Below are positions 7,126 through 15,319 of a stretch of DNA of 64,000 bases, piece after piece (position 1 is the stretch's first letter; each line of letters starts with the position of its first letter). Below the pieces are notes generated by a model. It made no database searches. It was not told where the DNA came from and saw only the letters and a program-made list of their open reading frames with translations. Source of the stretch: Streptomyces fradiae. Lineage in GTDB: Bacteria; Actinomycetota; Actinomycetes; Streptomycetales; Streptomycetaceae. A program made the position numbers and the translations under genes. The DNA is taken from assembly GCF_041270065.1 (NCBI RefSeq), contig NZ_CP065958.1, positions 7,006,001 to 7,070,000 on the forward strand, given 5' to 3'.

Positions 7126-8508
7126 ATGACCACCACACGACCCGCTCCGCGGATTCCGGACTTCCAGGGCGAGCTGATCGGGCCCGCCGACGCCGCGTAC
7201 GAGACCTTCCGCCGGTGCTTCAACCGGGACCACGACCAGCATCCGGCCCTGGTCGCCCGCTGCACGAGCCCCCAGGACGTGCGCGCGGCGCTGCGGCACG
7301 CCCGCGAGAACAGCCTCGGGGTCTCGGTGCGCGGGGGCGGGCACGCCACCGCCGGCTTCGCCTCCTGCGAGGGCGGGATCGTCGTCGACACCAGCCCGAT
7401 GAAGCGGGTGGAGATCGACACCGAGGCCCGCACCGGGCGCTTCGGGGCCGGACTCACCTGGGGTGAACTGGACGCCGCCACACAGGAGTCCGGCCTCGCC
7501 GTGACCGGCGGCCGGGTGTCCGACACCGGGGTCGCGGGGCTGACCCTGGGCAGCGGCTCGGGCTGGCTGGAGCGGATGTACGGGCCGTCGGCCTGGAACA
7601 TGCTGTCCGCCGAGGTGATGACCGCCGACGGACGGATCCTGCACGCCGACGAGACGGAGAACGCCGACCTCTTCTGGGGCCTGCGGGGCGGCGGCGGGAA
7701 CTTCGGCGTGGTGACCGAGTTCGGCTTCCGGCTGCATCCGGTCGGACCGCTCCTGTACGCCGGGATGCTGCTGCACCCACGCTCGGCCGCCGGGCCGCTC
7801 ACCCGCTTCTACCGGGACTTCCTGGAGCAGGCACCTGACGAGGTCACCGGGGGCATCGCCCTGATCACCGCGCCGCCCGAGGACTTCGTCCCCGAGGAGG
7901 CCCGCGGGAAGCCGGCCGTCGGCGTGATCGTCGCGTACATCGGCGACCCGGCGCGGGGCGAGGACGTCCTGAAGCCGCTCGTCGAGTGGGGCGAGCCGCT
8001 GGTCAGGATGGTGCAGCAGATGCCGTACACCGCCGTGCAGCGGATGCTGGACGACGGCACCCCGACCGGCGTCAGCGAGTACTTCAAGATCGACTATCTG
8101 CCGGAGCTGCTGGACGAGGCCCTCGACACGGCGATCGCACAGGTCGAGTCGGTCACCGCGCCCATGACCCAGGTCATCTTCTGCCCGCTCGGCGGCGAGA
8201 TGGACCGCCTGGACGCCGGTGCCATGGCCCTCGCCACCCCGCCCGTGAAGTGGGTGTACTTCTGTCTGACCGTCTGGTGGGGCGACGAGGGGCGCGGGCG
8301 GCACATCGACTGGGCGCGCGGCTTCCACACGGCGATGCGGCCGTGGACGACCGGGACCTCGGTGCCCAACTTCATCTGCCCGGACGAAGGCGCCCGGCTC
8401 CGGGCCTCGTTCGGCCCGGAGAAGTACGCCCGCCTGGTGGCGCTGAAGGACCGCTACGACCCCGGGAACGTCTTCGCCCTCAACCAGAACATCCCGCCGA
8501 GCGGATAG
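7126..8508 (+). CDS. FAD-linked oxidase, berberine-bridge/BBE type
   Basis: A 460-residue flavoprotein with an N-terminal FAD-binding 4 (PCMH) domain and a C-terminal BBE segment (RYDPGNVFALNQNIPP). RGGGHATAGF near residue 70 contains the His that forms the 8-alpha-histidyl FAD bond in this family. At the position where bicovalent members have a Cys the sequence reads GVAGLTLGSGSGWLER, so I expect a single covalent link. There is no signal peptide. It probably oxidises an alcohol, sugar or secondary metabolite with O2; the substrate cannot be assigned. It stands alone, downstream of the galactose-oxidase-like gene and convergent with the DUF1326 gene. Confidence 0.88.
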   Translation: MTTTRPAPRIPDFQGELIGPADAAYETFRRCFNRDHDQHPALVARCTSPQDVRAALRHARENSLGVSVRGGGHATAGFASCEGGIVVDTSPMKRVEIDTEARTGRFGAGLTWGELDAATQESGLAVTGGRVSDTGVAGLTLGSGSGWLERMYGPSAWNMLSAEVMTADGRILHADETENADLFWGLRGGGGNFGVVTEFGFRLHPVGPLLYAGMLLHPRSAAGPLTRFYRDFLEQAPDEVTGGIALITAPPEDFVPEEARGKPAVGVIVAYIGDPARGEDVLKPLVEWGEPLVRMVQQMPYTAVQRMLDDGTPTGVSEYFKIDYLPELLDEALDTAIAQVESVTAPMTQVIFCPLGGEMDRLDAGAMALATPPVKWVYFCLTVWWGDEGRGRHIDWARGFHTAMRPWTTGTSVPNFICPDEGARLRASFGPEKYARLVALKDRYDPGNVFALNQNIPPSG

Positions 8509-8555
8509 CCATCGGCCGGGCCGGGTTCAGGTCGGCGGGTTCAGCTCGGCCGGGA

Positions 8556-9209
8556 TCAGTCGGGACCGGACCAGTCGAAGGTGATGGACTTGCTCGACTT
8601 GCCCGAGCGGTCCCACGAGAAGCCGAACGCGTCGGCCCGGTCGGTGGTCGCGCGGCCCCAGGTGGCCAGCTGGCCCGGGCCGGTCTCGCAGCCGGGCAGG
8701 TTGGTCGACTGGACGCGGGCACCCTCCGGGGTGGTCGGACCGGTCAGCGCCTCGGCGCGGGCCTCGACCCGCCCGGGGACGGTGGCCCGCCAGCCGGCCA
8801 GGTCCTCGTCGAACTCCACCTCGATGGGCGCGAAGTCCATGCCCCGCACCTCGAAGGCCGCCATGCTCACCAGCTCCGCGGGCCAGCTGCCGGCCTGCCC
8901 GCTGAAGATCGTCTGCAGCGCCTGGCGCTGCCCCTCGTCGGCCCGCTCGTCGAAGATGAAGGCCGCGTACGCGTCCGAGTGATCCGCCCAGACATTGCCG
9001 ACGAAGGAACCCAGCATCACCATGTTCAGGCCGTCGAGCCGGACGTCACCGAAGTTGCCCTCGCGGATGTGCCACACCAGGACGCCTTCGCAGTCGCCGG
9101 TCGACGGCGGCTGGGCGAAGGAGCACGGACACGGAATATCGCACTTGCACACGTCGAACCAGTCGCCCGCCACATGCCAGGCAGGCGCAGCCTGTGCCGC
9201 CTGCGTCAT
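8556..9209 (-). CDS. DUF1326 domain protein
   Basis: A 217-residue protein matching DUF1326. After AWHVAGDWFDV it has the cysteine cluster CKCDIPCPC (about residues 21-29), the hallmark of the family and a plausible soft-metal site, followed by W-H-I-R and LVSMAAFEVRG segments. I start at ATG 9209 with GGG 8 nt upstream; GTG 9218 is possible. It is divergent from the DUF2182 gene, with which DUF1326 commonly co-occurs or is fused. Function is not established; a role in metal handling is my inference from the cysteines. Confidence 0.85.
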   Translation of the reverse strand: MTQAAQAAPAWHVAGDWFDVCKCDIPCPCSFAQPPSTGDCEGVLVWHIREGNFGDVRLDGLNMVMLGSFVGNVWADHSDAYAAFIFDERADEGQRQALQTIFSGQAGSWPAELVSMAAFEVRGMDFAPIEVEFDEDLAGWRATVPGRVEARAEALTGPTTPEGARVQSTNLPGCETGPGQLATWGRATTDRADAFGFSWDRSGKSSKSITFDWSGPD

Positions 9210-9349
9210 CGTTCTCACCCTGCCGTTCTCACCCCTGTCGCTCTTCCTCTCCTTCCATCGTCCGCCCGGGCCGCCGCGGCAGCCACCGGCGAGCGGTTTG
9301 CGGCCGCCGCGATCCGTGCTGTGCTGGAGGGGACGGACGGGAGTGCGTC

Positions 9350-10162
9350 ATGCGGACCACGCGGCGACGGATCACCAACAGCCGTCCCTTGCGCACGGGA
9401 GCGCTGCTGCCGGCCCGGGAACTCGCCGTCGCCTGGTCGCTCCTCGTCGTGATCGCCGCCCTGGCCTGGCTGCTCACCGTGGACCAGGCCAGGGACATGG
9501 GGGTCGAGCCCGGCACGATGGGCATGGCGCTGCCGCTGTTCCTGCTGCTGTGGCTGGCGATGATGGCGGCGATGATGCTGCCCTCCGTCGCGCCCGTCGC
9601 CCTCACCTGGGTCAGGGGGATCGCCCGGCAGTCCAGTGGCGCCACCCGGGCGCTGCGCACCACCGAGTTCCTCTGCGGCTATCTGCTCGCCTGGACCGCG
9701 TTCGGCCTGCTCGCGTACGGCGGCCTCGCCCTCACCGGCGCCCTCGTCGACCGCGACCCGGAGGCCGCGCGGTGGATCGGGGCCGCCGCCTTCGCGCTGG
9801 CCGGGCTGTACCAGCTGGGCCCGCTCAAGGACATCTGCCTGCGCCACTGCCGCAGCCCGATGGCCCAGCTGATGCGGTACGCCGCGTACCGGCCGCGGCT
9901 GCGCGACCTGCGGGTGGGGCTGCACCACGGCGCGTACTGCGTCGGCTGCTGCTGGGCGCTGATGGTCGTACTGATCCCGCTCGGGGTCATGAACATCGCC
10001 GCGATGGCGGGCGTGGCGGCGCTGATCTTCCTGGAGAAGCTCTCGTACCGGGGGCCGCAGCTGGCCCGGGTCGCCGGAGTCGCCTTCCTGGTGCTTGCCG
10101 TGCTCGCGCTCTTCCAGGACTGGCCGCTGCCGGGCCTGCAGGACTCGATGACGCCGATGTGA
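9350..10162 (+). CDS. DUF2182 integral membrane protein
   Basis: A 270-residue polytopic membrane protein. It has about seven hydrophobic segments, the motif MAAMMLPSVAPV in TM2, and HHGAYCVGCCWALM near residues 198-210. These MMP and GCCWALM motifs are typical of DUF2182 (predicted metal-binding integral membrane proteins). I start at ATG 9350 (MRTTRRR), giving a positively charged N-terminus. It is transcribed away from the DUF1326 gene across a 140-bp gap, suggesting a joint function. The CxxCC and surrounding Met residues would suit copper or another soft metal, but this is inference. Confidence 0.85.
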   Translation: MRTTRRRITNSRPLRTGALLPARELAVAWSLLVVIAALAWLLTVDQARDMGVEPGTMGMALPLFLLLWLAMMAAMMLPSVAPVALTWVRGIARQSSGATRALRTTEFLCGYLLAWTAFGLLAYGGLALTGALVDRDPEAARWIGAAAFALAGLYQLGPLKDICLRHCRSPMAQLMRYAAYRPRLRDLRVGLHHGAYCVGCCWALMVVLIPLGVMNIAAMAGVAALIFLEKLSYRGPQLARVAGVAFLVLAVLALFQDWPLPGLQDSMTPM

Positions 10163-10216
10163 CGCGGCGGGCCGCCGGACGGCTCGGCGGCGGGCGCCGG
10201 GGCGGGTAGGATTTGC

Positions 10217-10239
10217 GAAATTCTTCAATTCGGCAGTTC
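10217..10239 (+). promoter_or_regulatory. Putative ArsR operator upstream of the small protein/arsR operon
   Basis: An AT-rich island in GC-rich DNA contains AATTCGGCAGTTC, preceded by GAAATTCTTC. The minus strand of 22478-22499, in front of the paralogous arsR, has AATTCGGCAATTC in the same order. One substitution in 13 nt between two promoters of paralogous ArsR regulators suggests a shared binding site. Confidence 0.6.
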
Positions 10240-10275
10240 AGTATTCAGCTAAGTCCTAGCGGGCGGGAGAGTGGC

Positions 10276-10479
10276 GTGAGCACGTTCACCGAGGCGGTGC
10301 TCGAGCGGGTCCGGGCGGCGCGAGTGCGTCTGGAGACGGCGCTCGCCGCCGAGGACGCCTTCGGCGCGGCCCTCGCCGAGGAGGAGCTGGACGACGCCCT
10401 GCGCCTGGCGCGCAAGCACAGCATCGAGGTCGGCACCGACGCCGACGCCGTCGGCGACGAAGGGGCGGGCGGGGCGTGA
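10276..10479 (+). CDS. Small acidic helical protein, first gene of the ArsR operon
   Basis: A 67-residue protein starting GTG (VSTFTEAVLERVR) after GGGAGA. It is rich in Glu, Ala and Leu, and predicted to be almost wholly helical (ERVRAARVRLETALAAEDAF). It overlaps the start of the arsR gene by 4 nt, so translation is coupled. I recognise no family. It may be a small partner or co-regulator. Confidence 0.65.
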   Translation: MSTFTEAVLERVRAARVRLETALAAEDAFGAALAEEELDDALRLARKHSIEVGTDADAVGDEGAGGA

Positions 10480-10838
10480 ACAGGACGCAGATTCCGCTCT
10501 ACCAGGCCAAGGCGGAGTTCTTCCGGATGCTCGGCCACCCGGCCCGCATCCGCGTGCTCGAACTCCTCCAGGACGGTCCGCTGCCCGTACGCGATCTGCT
10601 CGCGGCGATCGAGATCGAGCCGTCCAGCCTCTCCCAGCAGCTCGCGGTGCTCCGCCGCTCCGGGATCGTCACCGCGACCCGGGGCGGTTCGACCGTGGTG
10701 TACGAGCTGGCCGGCGGCGATGTCGCCGAGCTGCTGCTCTCGGCGCGCCGGGTGCTTTCCGTGCTGCTCAGCGGCCGGCAGGACCTGCTGGCCTCGCTGA
10801 CCGAGGCGACCGAGCGGGCCGAGCGGGAGCCACGGTGA
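10476..10838 (+). CDS. ArsR/SmtB-family transcriptional regulator
   Basis: A 120-residue winged-helix repressor (AKAEFFRMLGHPARIRVLELL, LSQQLAVLRRSGIV, GGSTVVYELAGGDV). There is no CxC metal site in helix 3, so it is probably not a classical metal sensor. It is closely similar to the ArsR at 22037-22378 (YQAKAEFFRMLGHP is identical). Start GTG overlaps the previous stop, and its own stop overlaps the next start. It probably binds the shared motif at 10217-10239 and 22478-22499. Confidence 0.9.
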   Translation: MNRTQIPLYQAKAEFFRMLGHPARIRVLELLQDGPLPVRDLLAAIEIEPSSLSQQLAVLRRSGIVTATRGGSTVVYELAGGDVAELLLSARRVLSVLLSGRQDLLASLTEATERAEREPR

Positions 10839-11341
10839 AGGGCATGGAGGGTGCCGGGCCCTGGCGCCGCCACCGGCCGCCGGCCGCGGCGGTCGAGCAC
10901 GCCCTGCCGCGGGTCGAACGGCATGTGACCAGCACCCGGGTCGGCCCCGGCGCGGTACGGGAGGCCACGCGGGCCGTACGGGACAGCCTGGCCGGAGTCG
11001 GCGTCGACCCGCGCAGCGCGCTGGCCGACGCGGTACTCCTGGTCCTCGGCGAGCTGGTCGCCAATGTGCTGCGGCACGCGCGGCAGACCACGGTGATGGA
11101 CATCGGCGTCACCGCCGCCCCCGGCCGGCTCGTGCTGTCCGTCGCCGACGGCGATCCGCGCCTGCCGGAACTGGCCCCGGCGCGGACCGGCGACGGGCTG
11201 CGGTCGGTGATCGAGGTCGCCGCCCTGTACGACGGCGAGCTGAGCGCCGAGCCCGCGGTGAACCACCACGGCAAGATCGTCATGGTGAGCTTCTGCCGCG
11301 TACCCGGCACTGCTACGACGACGACCACGAGTGAGGAGTGA
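10835..11341 (+). CDS. HATPase-type anti-sigma/ATP-binding regulator
   Basis: A 168-residue protein with the single-domain GHKL ATPase fold of SpoIIAB/RsbW-like anti-sigma factors in Streptomyces: N box LVLGELVANVLRHA, and a G1-like SVADGDPRLPEL followed by GDGLRSVIEVAA. No kinase transmitter or sensor domain is present. GTG start overlaps the stop of arsR by 4 nt. Together with the HATPase/STAS pair at 19029-19882 it suggests partner-switching control of this region. Confidence 0.8.
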   Translation: MKGMEGAGPWRRHRPPAAAVEHALPRVERHVTSTRVGPGAVREATRAVRDSLAGVGVDPRSALADAVLLVLGELVANVLRHARQTTVMDIGVTAAPGRLVLSVADGDPRLPELAPARTGDGLRSVIEVAALYDGELSAEPAVNHHGKIVMVSFCRVPGTATTTTTSEE

Positions 11342-11347
11342 GCTGAG

Positions 11348-11518
11348 ATGGCACGGAAGCGAGCGGCCGGCGACGGCGACGGCGGCGCCGGCTGGGACAT
11401 GGAGAAGTGGAAGGAACGCGGTGTGATGCTGCGGGTCTTCGTCTACATCTTCGCCACCCACGCCTTCGCCGGCTTCGTCTGGCTCCTCTTCTACGTGGGC
11501 CAGCACGCGCCCAAGTAG
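11348..11518 (+). CDS. Small single-pass membrane protein (DUF6126-like)
   Basis: A 56-residue protein: a charged N-terminus (MARKRAAGDGDGG), the segment WDMEKWKERGVMLR, then one hydrophobic helix FVYIFATHAFAGFVWLLFYV and a short tail. KWKERG followed by a single TM is the pattern of the short Streptomyces family annotated DUF6126, as I recall it. GAGGAG lies just upstream and the gene follows the HATPase stop by 6 nt, so it is the last gene of the plus-strand operon. Role unknown. Confidence 0.65.
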   Translation: MARKRAAGDGDGGAGWDMEKWKERGVMLRVFVYIFATHAFAGFVWLLFYVGQHAPK

Positions 11519-11525
11519 GCACGGC

Positions 11526-13019
11526 TCACAGGTCGTTGCCCGCGTACGACAGGTTGAAGCTCTTGTTGGTCAGCGGGAAGTCCGGGACGATCGTGTCCGC
11601 GAGCGCGAGCGACAGCGCCGGCCAGTTGAAGAAGGACGGGTCCACCGGCTTCACCCGGGCCAGCCGCCCGTCGGCCGCCGTCTCGACGCGCGTCGTGAGC
11701 GTGCCGCGCCAGCCCTCCACGATGCCCACACCGGATCCCGAACCCGAACCCGGGCCCGTGCCGGGTGTCACCGGCACCACGGACGCGCCCGGCGCGAGCT
11801 CCTCGGCGAGATGGTCGATCAGCGCGAGGGACACGTCGATCTCCTCGGCGCGGACCAGGAAGCGGGCGAGGACGTCGCCGGTGTCGCGCACCGGGACGGC
11901 GAGCTCCGTGTCGTACGACAGGAAGGGGTGGCCGACCCGCGCGTCGGTGCCCGTCAGGCCGCTCGCCCGCGCCACATAGCCGAGGCAGCCGAGGTCCCGG
12001 GCCGCCCCGGCGTCGAGGACCGCGGTGCCGGTGAAGCGGTCGCGGACGGTCGAGTGCGCGAGGGCGAGCCCGGCGATCTCCCGGATGTCCCGGCCGAGGG
12101 CCGCGAGCCGGGCCGGGGCGGGCAGGGTCCGCAGGACGGCGCCGCCCGGGACCACCCCGCCACGCAGCAGACGGTGGCCCGTGACCTCGGCGTTGAGCCG
12201 GAGGAGTTGTTCGCGCACCCGCTGCGCGTGCGCGTTCAGGACGCCGTGGCCGACGTCGTTGCAGAGCATGCCGAGGTCGGCGACGTGATTGTGCAGCCGC
12301 TCCAGTTCGAGCAGCAGCGCACGGGCGCGGGCGGCGGCGGGCGGGATCTCGGTGCCGGTGGCCTCCTCGACGGCGAGGCAGTACGCGAGGGCGTGCCCGA
12401 CGGCGGTGTCCCCGCTGATCCGCTCGGCGAGCGGCAGCCCGCCGGCGATCGTCCGGCCCTGGAAGAGCCTCTCGACCCCGCGGTGCACGAACCACAGCCG
12501 GGCCTTCAGCTTGAGGATCGTCTCGCCGACGACGGAGAAGCGGAAGTGCCCCGGCTCGATGAGCCCGGCGTGCACCGGGCCGACGGGGATCTCGTACACG
12601 CCGTCGCCCTCGACCTCCAGGAAGGGGTACGGGCCTTCCTGCTCGGCGAACGGCGGCGGGGGCCCCGCGTCCGGCCGCATCGGGTACCAGCCCTTCGGCC
12701 AGTGGAAGTGCCGCACCAGCCGGCGGGGGAGCGGGTGCTCGAGCGGCACCACGCCGTGCAGGTCCCGCATCTCCCGTTCGAACCGGCCGGCCGGGAAGGA
12801 CAGCGGAGCCAGGGTCGGCACCTCGGGCTTGTCCGGGTCGAGCAGCACATGGAGCTCGGTGCGCACGTCCGGCGGCCCGGCGGTGAAGAGATACACGACG
12901 CGGATCGCGACGCCGTCGTCGTGGTGCGCGGCGACCAGCGCGAGGCGGTGGCCGGCGTCGAGCAACTCGGCCGTGCGAGCGGGGAGTTCTTCGACGTGGA
13001 TCTCATGGGCGGTACGCAT
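11526..13019 (-). CDS. Hydrogenase-4/complex I-like large subunit (HyfG/NuoCD-like) without Ni ligands
   Basis: A 497-residue fusion of a NuoC-like 30-kDa domain (about 1-150; ends EREMRDLHGVVPLEHPLPRRLV) and a NuoD/HycE-like domain (HAGLIEPGHFRFSVVGE, HRGVERLF, LERLHNHVADL). In [NiFe] hydrogenases the L1 motif is RxCGxC and the C-terminal L2 motif DPCxxC; here the sequences are ERISGDTAVGHA and an end at SYAGNDL with no cysteine pair. It therefore cannot hold a standard Ni-Fe site. Last gene of the operon; start overlaps closely with the preceding stop (TGACCATG). It is probably the peripheral quinone- or ferredoxin-side subunit of an 'Ehr'-like complex. Confidence 0.85.
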   Translation of the reverse strand: MRTAHEIHVEELPARTAELLDAGHRLALVAAHHDDGVAIRVVYLFTAGPPDVRTELHVLLDPDKPEVPTLAPLSFPAGRFEREMRDLHGVVPLEHPLPRRLVRHFHWPKGWYPMRPDAGPPPPFAEQEGPYPFLEVEGDGVYEIPVGPVHAGLIEPGHFRFSVVGETILKLKARLWFVHRGVERLFQGRTIAGGLPLAERISGDTAVGHALAYCLAVEEATGTEIPPAAARARALLLELERLHNHVADLGMLCNDVGHGVLNAHAQRVREQLLRLNAEVTGHRLLRGGVVPGGAVLRTLPAPARLAALGRDIREIAGLALAHSTVRDRFTGTAVLDAGAARDLGCLGYVARASGLTGTDARVGHPFLSYDTELAVPVRDTGDVLARFLVRAEEIDVSLALIDHLAEELAPGASVVPVTPGTGPGSGSGSGVGIVEGWRGTLTTRVETAADGRLARVKPVDPSFFNWPALSLALADTIVPDFPLTNKSFNLSYAGNDL

Positions 13020-13021
13020 GG

Positions 13022-14620
13022 TCAGTGGCCTCCGATCGCGGCGGCGGCGTCGTGCAGGAGATCGGTCAGCGGCCCGGTCGCGAGACCGAGCGCGGCGCAC
13101 GCGACAAGCCCGAGGACGAGCGGCCACACGGCCCCCGCCCCGCCCTGAACCGTCGCCGGGGCCGGTACGGGGGAGGGCCCGAGGACCATCCGGGCGGTCC
13201 GCGCGGCGAGCGCCGCGAACGCGGCCAGGACGAGCAGCAGCGCCCCGGCCGTCGCCCAGCCCATCCCGGCACCGGCGGCGAACCCGGCCCGGACGATGCC
13301 CAGTTCGGAGGCGAAAAGGCTGAACGGCGGGAAGCCCAAGAGCGCGAGCACGGCGAGCCCGAGGACCCCGCCCAGCCACGGCAGCCGGGCGAGCAGCCCC
13401 CGCACCCGCCCGATCAGAGTCGTCCCGGTCAGGTGCAGCACATGGCCCGAGGCGCAGAAGGCGACCGACTTCGCGAGCCCGTGCCCGGCGATGTGCAGCA
13501 GCACGGCAGCGAGCGCCAGGGGCGTGCCGATCGCCGTACCGAGGGCGATCAGGCTCATGTGCTCCATGCTGGAGTACGCCAGCATCCGTTTGTAGTCCCG
13601 CTGGGCGAGCAGCAGCCCGGTGGCGAGCGCCAGCGTGAGCAGCGCGATCCCGGTGAGCAGCAGCCGGGTCCAGCCGTGCCCGAGCGCCGCGTCCGCGATC
13701 GTGTCGTAGCGCAGGACCGCGAGGAAGGCGACCGAGAGCAGCACCCCCGACATCAGCGCGGAGACCGGGGCCGGTGCCTGGCTGTGGGCGTCCGGCAGCC
13801 AGGCGTGCAGCGGCACCAGGCCCGCCTTGGCGCCGAAGCCGAGGATCACCAGGGACACCCCGAGCCGGGTGACCGACGGGTCGAGCGCGCCCGCGCGGGC
13901 GACCAGCGTCGGCCAGTCCAGGGCGTCCGCCTCGTCGATGCCGGCCTGCCGGGCCGCGTAGTAGACGAGGACCGTGCCGAGGAAGGCGAGCGCGATCCCG
14001 GCCGAGCAGATCACCACGTACTTCCAGGCGGCCTCGACCGACCGGCGGGTGCGCCGGTGCCCGACCAGGAACGCGGTGACGATCGTCGTCGCCTCCACCG
14101 CCACCCACAGCACACCGAGATTGGCCGTCACCACGGCCAGGCACATAGCGGCCAGGAACGCCTGGACCAGCGTGTGCAGCATGGCCGTGGCGCGCGCCGA
14201 CAGACGTTCACCGGCGCCGTACGACGGCAGGCTCGCGCAGGCGACGAGCGCGACGGCGCCCACCACGAACAGCATCCACACGGTCGGCGCGTCCGCCCGC
14301 AGCAGACCGCCGAAGGCGTCGAGCGCCCCGCCGCGCGGCAGCGCCGCCGCCAGCAGCGCCCCGCATCCGAGCACGACGGCCGGGGAGGCCAGACCCCACC
14401 AAGGGGCGCCCGGGGCGGGCGGCGGCTCCGGGGTCGGGGCGGGTTCCGCGGCCTGATCGGGCTCCGGGCCCGCCGCTCCGACCAGGACCGCGGCCGGCCG
14501 CGGCAGCACGCGCGGGATCCGGCGCCGCAGCCGGGCGAGGACGAGGGCATGGGCGCCCGCCACGGCACCGGGCACGGCGACGGGCGCGGCGAGGACGGCA
14601 GCGGTCATGGTGGCCTGCAT
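13022..14620 (-). CDS. Proton-translocating membrane subunit, HyfF/NuoN-like
   Basis: A 532-residue antiporter-like subunit with about 13-14 membrane segments. The proton_antipo_M core shows FGAKAGLVPLHAWLPDAHSQ and APAPVSALMSG, with the conserved Lys in TM7 (GAKAG) and Lys in RDYKRMLAYSSMEHM. A proline/glutamate-rich cytosolic stretch lies near residues 55-75. Its start codon overlaps the preceding stop by one base (TGATG). It is one of two antiporter-type subunits of the operon, with the HyfB-like protein. Confidence 0.88.
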   Translation of the reverse strand: MQATMTAAVLAAPVAVPGAVAGAHALVLARLRRRIPRVLPRPAAVLVGAAGPEPDQAAEPAPTPEPPPAPGAPWWGLASPAVVLGCGALLAAALPRGGALDAFGGLLRADAPTVWMLFVVGAVALVACASLPSYGAGERLSARATAMLHTLVQAFLAAMCLAVVTANLGVLWVAVEATTIVTAFLVGHRRTRRSVEAAWKYVVICSAGIALAFLGTVLVYYAARQAGIDEADALDWPTLVARAGALDPSVTRLGVSLVILGFGAKAGLVPLHAWLPDAHSQAPAPVSALMSGVLLSVAFLAVLRYDTIADAALGHGWTRLLLTGIALLTLALATGLLLAQRDYKRMLAYSSMEHMSLIALGTAIGTPLALAAVLLHIAGHGLAKSVAFCASGHVLHLTGTTLIGRVRGLLARLPWLGGVLGLAVLALLGFPPFSLFASELGIVRAGFAAGAGMGWATAGALLLVLAAFAALAARTARMVLGPSPVPAPATVQGGAGAVWPLVLGLVACAALGLATGPLTDLLHDAAAAIGGH

Positions 14621-15312
14621 CAGTCGTGCAGCTCCCTCAGATCGTCGAGATCGGTGGTGCCGAACGCGGCCCGCATCCGCGCGGTGAGCAGCTGGAGGAC
14701 CAGCATCGCGAGCAGGACGTCGAAGGAGACGCCGAGTTCGACGATGAGCGGCACACCGGAGGCGGCGAGGAACGCGGTCGCCGTGATGCCGTTGTCGAGC
14801 AGCAGGAACCCCACGACCTGGGCGAGCGCCCGCCGTCGGGTGACCAGGACGAAGAACCCGATGAGCACCACCGCGAGACCCACCGGCAGCGCCCGCGTCG
14901 CCGGGCTCGGGTCGAGCTCGACCAGCGGGCGCGCCACCGCGTAGGCGAGCAGCGTCAGGGCCGCCGCCGCGAGCAGCGAGGCGGCGACGTTCACCACCGG
15001 CCGGGTCTCCCGGCCCTCCGCGCCCCCGGTGTCGTACGGGCGCCGGTCGGCGGTCGCCGCGGTCAGCGCCCGGCGCATCAGATACGGCAGCACCCCGGCC
15101 CGCAGCACACCGATGCCGGCCGCCACCGCGACCAGGTCCGCCCGCCCCTCGTGCAGACCGAGCAGCAGCGCGATCGCGGCCAGGGCCACCCCCTGCAGAG
15201 CGAAGGTCCGGACGATCGCGGCGAGTTCACGCCGCCACAGGATCACCACGGCGGCCAGCAGGAAGGCCCCGCAGGCCAGGTCGAGCAGCTGTACGTACGC
15301 GCTGTCGCTCAT
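14620..15312 (-). CDS. HyfE/NuoK-like membrane subunit
   Basis: A 230-residue protein with six to seven hydrophobic helices, matching hydrogenase-4 component E (a NuoK/MrpC relative): LQGVALAAIALLLGLHEGRADLV and QVVGFLLLDNGITATAFL, where the Glu and Asp within TMs are the usual proton-path residues. Starts ATG at 15312; its stop overlaps the next gene. It lies between the HyfC- and HyfF-like genes as in hyf operons. Confidence 0.85.
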   Translation of the reverse strand: MSDSAYVQLLDLACGAFLLAAVVILWRRELAAIVRTFALQGVALAAIALLLGLHEGRADLVAVAAGIGVLRAGVLPYLMRRALTAATADRRPYDTGGAEGRETRPVVNVAASLLAAAALTLLAYAVARPLVELDPSPATRALPVGLAVVLIGFFVLVTRRRALAQVVGFLLLDNGITATAFLAASGVPLIVELGVSFDVLLAMLVLQLLTARMRAAFGTTDLDDLRELHD

Positions 15313-15319
15313 GTCCGGC

